From Strix aluco (Eukaryota > Chordata > Aves > Strigiformes > Strigidae), in the NCBI RefSeq assembly GCF_031877795.1, contig NC_133971.1:17767171-17831170 (forward strand): a DNA stretch of 64,000 nt. Direction: 5' to 3'. The notes beneath the pieces are model-generated. The model saw nothing but the letters and a program-made list of their open reading frames with translations. It ran no database searches and was not told where the DNA came from. Shown here piece by piece: positions 61,480 through 64,000 of this stretch (within the stretch, counting starts at the first letter, position 1; each line of letters begins with the position of its first letter). The translations under genes were made by a program, and so were the position numbers.

Positions 61480-62030
61480 AAAGACAGTGCTTGGGGAGAA
61501 AGAAAACATATCACACCTTGAATACTGTGTTGAGTTTTGGGCCCCCCACTACAAGAAAGACATTGAGGTGCTGGAGTGTGTCCAAAGAAGAGCAATGAAG
61601 CTGGTGAAGGATTTAGAGCACAAGTCCTCTGAGGAGCGGCTGAGGGAGCTGGGGTTGTTTAGTCTGGAGAAAAGGAGGCTGAAAGGACACCCTATCACTC
61701 TCTACAACTATCTGAAAGGAGGTTGTAAACAGGTGAGGGTTGGTGTCTTTTCCCAACTAACAAGGGATAGCACAAGAGGAAACCACCTCAAGTTGAAGCA
61801 GTTAGATTGGATTTTGGGAAAAACTTCTTCACTGGAAGGGTTCTCAAGCACTAGAAGAGGCTGCCCAGGGAAGTGCTTGAGTCACCATCTCTGGAGTATT
61901 TAAAAGACATGTAGATGTGGTGCTTAGGGACATGGTTTAGTGGTGCACTTGGTACTGTTAGGTTAACAATTGGACTCGATGGTGTTCAGGGTCTTTTCCA
62001 ACATAAATGAATCTATTCTATGATTCTGTA
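61480..62030 (+). mobile_element. CR1-type LINE 3' end, best-preserved copy
   Basis: Encodes an open stretch of the CR1 ORF2 C-terminus: [20 protein letters not shown], then [20 protein letters not shown] and [13 protein letters not shown], about 110 codons before a frameshift near 61,790. The 3'UTR follows (TTTAAAAGACATGTAGATGTGG, GGACTCGATGGTG, CTTTTCCAACATAAATGA). It ends at the characteristic octamer-like TATTCTATGATTCTGTATG. 5'-truncated, inactive. Confidence 0.93.
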
Positions 62031-64000
62031 TGTCTGGCCATAGGGGGACATCACAACCGGAAGAACTCTCACAAAGAGCTTAACATATTCTGGGTTGTTT
62101 GGAGGGTGGAAATCCCTGGGTGTTTCAAGGCTCCATGGGAAATGGATGCATACTCAGTCTGTGGCTAACTCAGCTTCTCATGCCTTCCATCTACTCAGTC
62201 ACTCCAAAGCCTGGTGAGGTCTGATAAATGACTCTTGACTCAGCAAAAAATTGCCATATGACACTGTAGAGCTAGTACTGTGAATGTTTCTCCATTTCTG
62301 CCATCTTCTAACTGTGTAGAAACCAATAGATTTGTAAACAATGTTTGTAAAAGAGTCACTGCCCTCAGAGTCTTTAGAGGTGCTTAATGGAATAGATGGG
62401 CTTAAAAAGCTTACAGAGCCTGTGCTTGCATCTCTCAAGACTGAAATCTCTGTAGAGATCTGGCTCTTGTGTGTGAATTTAAATTCCAAGGAAGTGATTT
62501 TGTTATCCCATGGGAAGGCTTTGGTGATGGGTAATAGCTCCAGCCCCTAGTTTCAAGTTGTGTCTACTCTGAAAGGACTGAGTGACAGAGACTTGCCCAC
62601 AATGCCAGGGACACTGGGTGCATTTTAGAGCCCAGTATTCCCTCCCTGTCCCCTACCAGCACCAGCAACACATCAGACTCTACTTCTCCAGCAAAGCTCT
62701 GTAGCAGATGTGACCAAAGCTACATCCCCTTTGCTATGAATGAATTTGTGCAGGTAGGTCAACTTCCTGGCTAGTCTCAGTTGCATGAACTGTTGTAGCT
62801 GGAGGCCTTACAGTGTGATAGGCGCTGCTTCCCTCCCTTTTCTCTCCAAATTTCGATTCAGCTAGCCCTGGGCCACCTTCACTGATGGATCCAGTTTCCT
62901 AGGTGAAGACCTGGAGGACCTCAACCATGTGTCCAGAAACCTGAGCAGCTCCAGTGTCAGACTCCTCGAGTGTCACTGGAGCTGCTTGGTAGGGGAACAT
63001 CCCCAACCTTGGGTACTTCTCACCGTGCCAGTCCCCCACACAGCTTTCACTACCCGAAAGCCCTGGGAATGCTTTGTCCAAGGTACAGCTGGACCTAGGG
63101 CTGGATCGTGCCACCAGGCCTGTGCCCTGGCACTGCTGGGACTGCTGTCACTGCAGATACAGCAACACCAGGCTTTGAATCTATGTATAAGTCAAAGCTC
63201 TTTACAAGCCTCAGTGGCATCTTTGTTTAGTCCTGTCTGGCATTGCTACTGCAAGGCAATATCCAGAAACCGCAGTTGTGGATGCAGCCCTGAACCAGAG
63301 GTTATTTGGTGGATCCCCATGATAAGCTGGGGGAACTACACCGCTGTCACTGTAGCAGGGTGTCAGGGCACTTCTTCCAGTTTTGTCTTGCATGGCAACA
63401 ACACAGAAGTAATTTTCAGGCTTGTCCTTCACTCCCTGACTTGAGGCAGGTTCGGGTGCAGCTTGCCTGGTTGCAACATGCTTCTCTGGGAGCAGGACTA
63501 CCAATATAACTCTGTGTGACGAACTATGGTGCCTCTAAAAGCAGATAATCCCTTCCTTCCCTGCCTTGACTGAAGCATGAAAAGATGGGAAACAGATGGG
63601 TAAATTCAACAGGCAAAACTGTATGCAAATGTGCAAATCCATGTGTGTACCCCCTGTCACAGACCAGTGCATCGCAGGCGTCTTGCTGTCCGCCAGCTGA
63701 GTCTCACCTGACCTTGATGGACACAGGTCTGCCAGGCTTCAGAGTCAGGGTCTCTGCACCAGACTGGATCCAGCCATCCTGCACCAGCCCCTGAGGTCTG
63801 TGGCAGTGTTATATCAAAGGGAGTTAGATCAAACTCCCTTTGCCTCTCCTCAGTATGCCACTTGCCCTTGACATGTGTGAAATAAACAGGCAAATCCACC
63901 AGTCCTTGAGGAGAATGGTATTGCTGAATTCTCTGTGTTTAGTGTCAACACTGACCCTGTTCTGAAGCTGCCCACACTTTGACCTTGCAGGTCTGGCCCA
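62031..64000. other. right edge, no gene recognised
   Basis: No supported gene. A 171-codon frame on plus (62,929-63,444) overlaps a 97-codon frame on minus, and neither shows family resemblance. A perfect 11-bp-stem hairpin lies at 63,815-63,842. Confidence 0.5.
63815..63842. repeat. short perfect inverted repeat
   Basis: CAAAGGGAGTT and AACTCCCTTTG form an 11-bp stem with a 6-base loop (AGATCA). Confidence 0.85.

Noticed and set aside
62929-63444. 171-codon plus-strand frame
   Set aside because: No family resemblance or splice pattern, and overlapped by a comparable minus-strand frame. Chance is the simpler reading.

Overview
The window reads as vertebrate, most likely avian, nuclear DNA. 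It carries many 5'-truncated CR1-type LINE fragments, an ERVL-like LTR, microsatellites, and two sharply bounded CpG islands in an AT-moderate background. There are no operons or dense ORFs. Two protein-coding genes can be supported: an intronless forkhead gene on the plus strand (FOXE1) and a four-coding-exon gene on the minus strand that I assembled by splice phase and recognise as hemogen (HEMGN). These genes are close neighbours on human 9q22, a segment that corresponds largely to the bird Z chromosome, so I infer a Z-linked locus.

Layout. Positions 1-40,080 are gene-poor flank upstream of FOXE1: CR1 pieces on both strands, short simple repeats, one weak splice-bounded exon candidate near the left edge (800-862, minus), and several stretches that look like non-coding regulatory elements. 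The FOXE1 CpG island spans about 40,085-41,660, with a TATA-like box, a G-quadruplex-prone tract and the single coding exon (40,564-41,454). From 41,700 to 49,700 lie more CR1 pieces, a (CA)n tract, a CpG-containing dyad near 47.2 kb, and the first canonical AATAAA I can find downstream of FOXE1 (45,357). An orphan CpG island with a pentanucleotide repeat sits at 49.77-50.52 kb and has no recognisable gene. An ERVL-like LTR with a short leader remnant occupies about 54.19-55.1 kb. HEMGN runs right to left, from its promoter-like GATA/CACCC cluster (59.58-59.64 kb) to its stop at 55,887. A relatively well-preserved CR1 3' end follows at 61.48-62.03 kb, then unassigned sequence to the end.

How the parts relate. 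FOXE1 is a transcription factor of thyroid, foregut and palate development, and its large flanks would be expected to hold distal enhancers. HEMGN is a small nuclear regulator of blood-cell differentiation. In chicken the Z-linked homologue has also been linked to testis development, so dosage and promoter control of this short gene are of interest. In mammals TRMO lies between these two genes. I see no TRMO-like coding sequence here, only the orphan CpG island.
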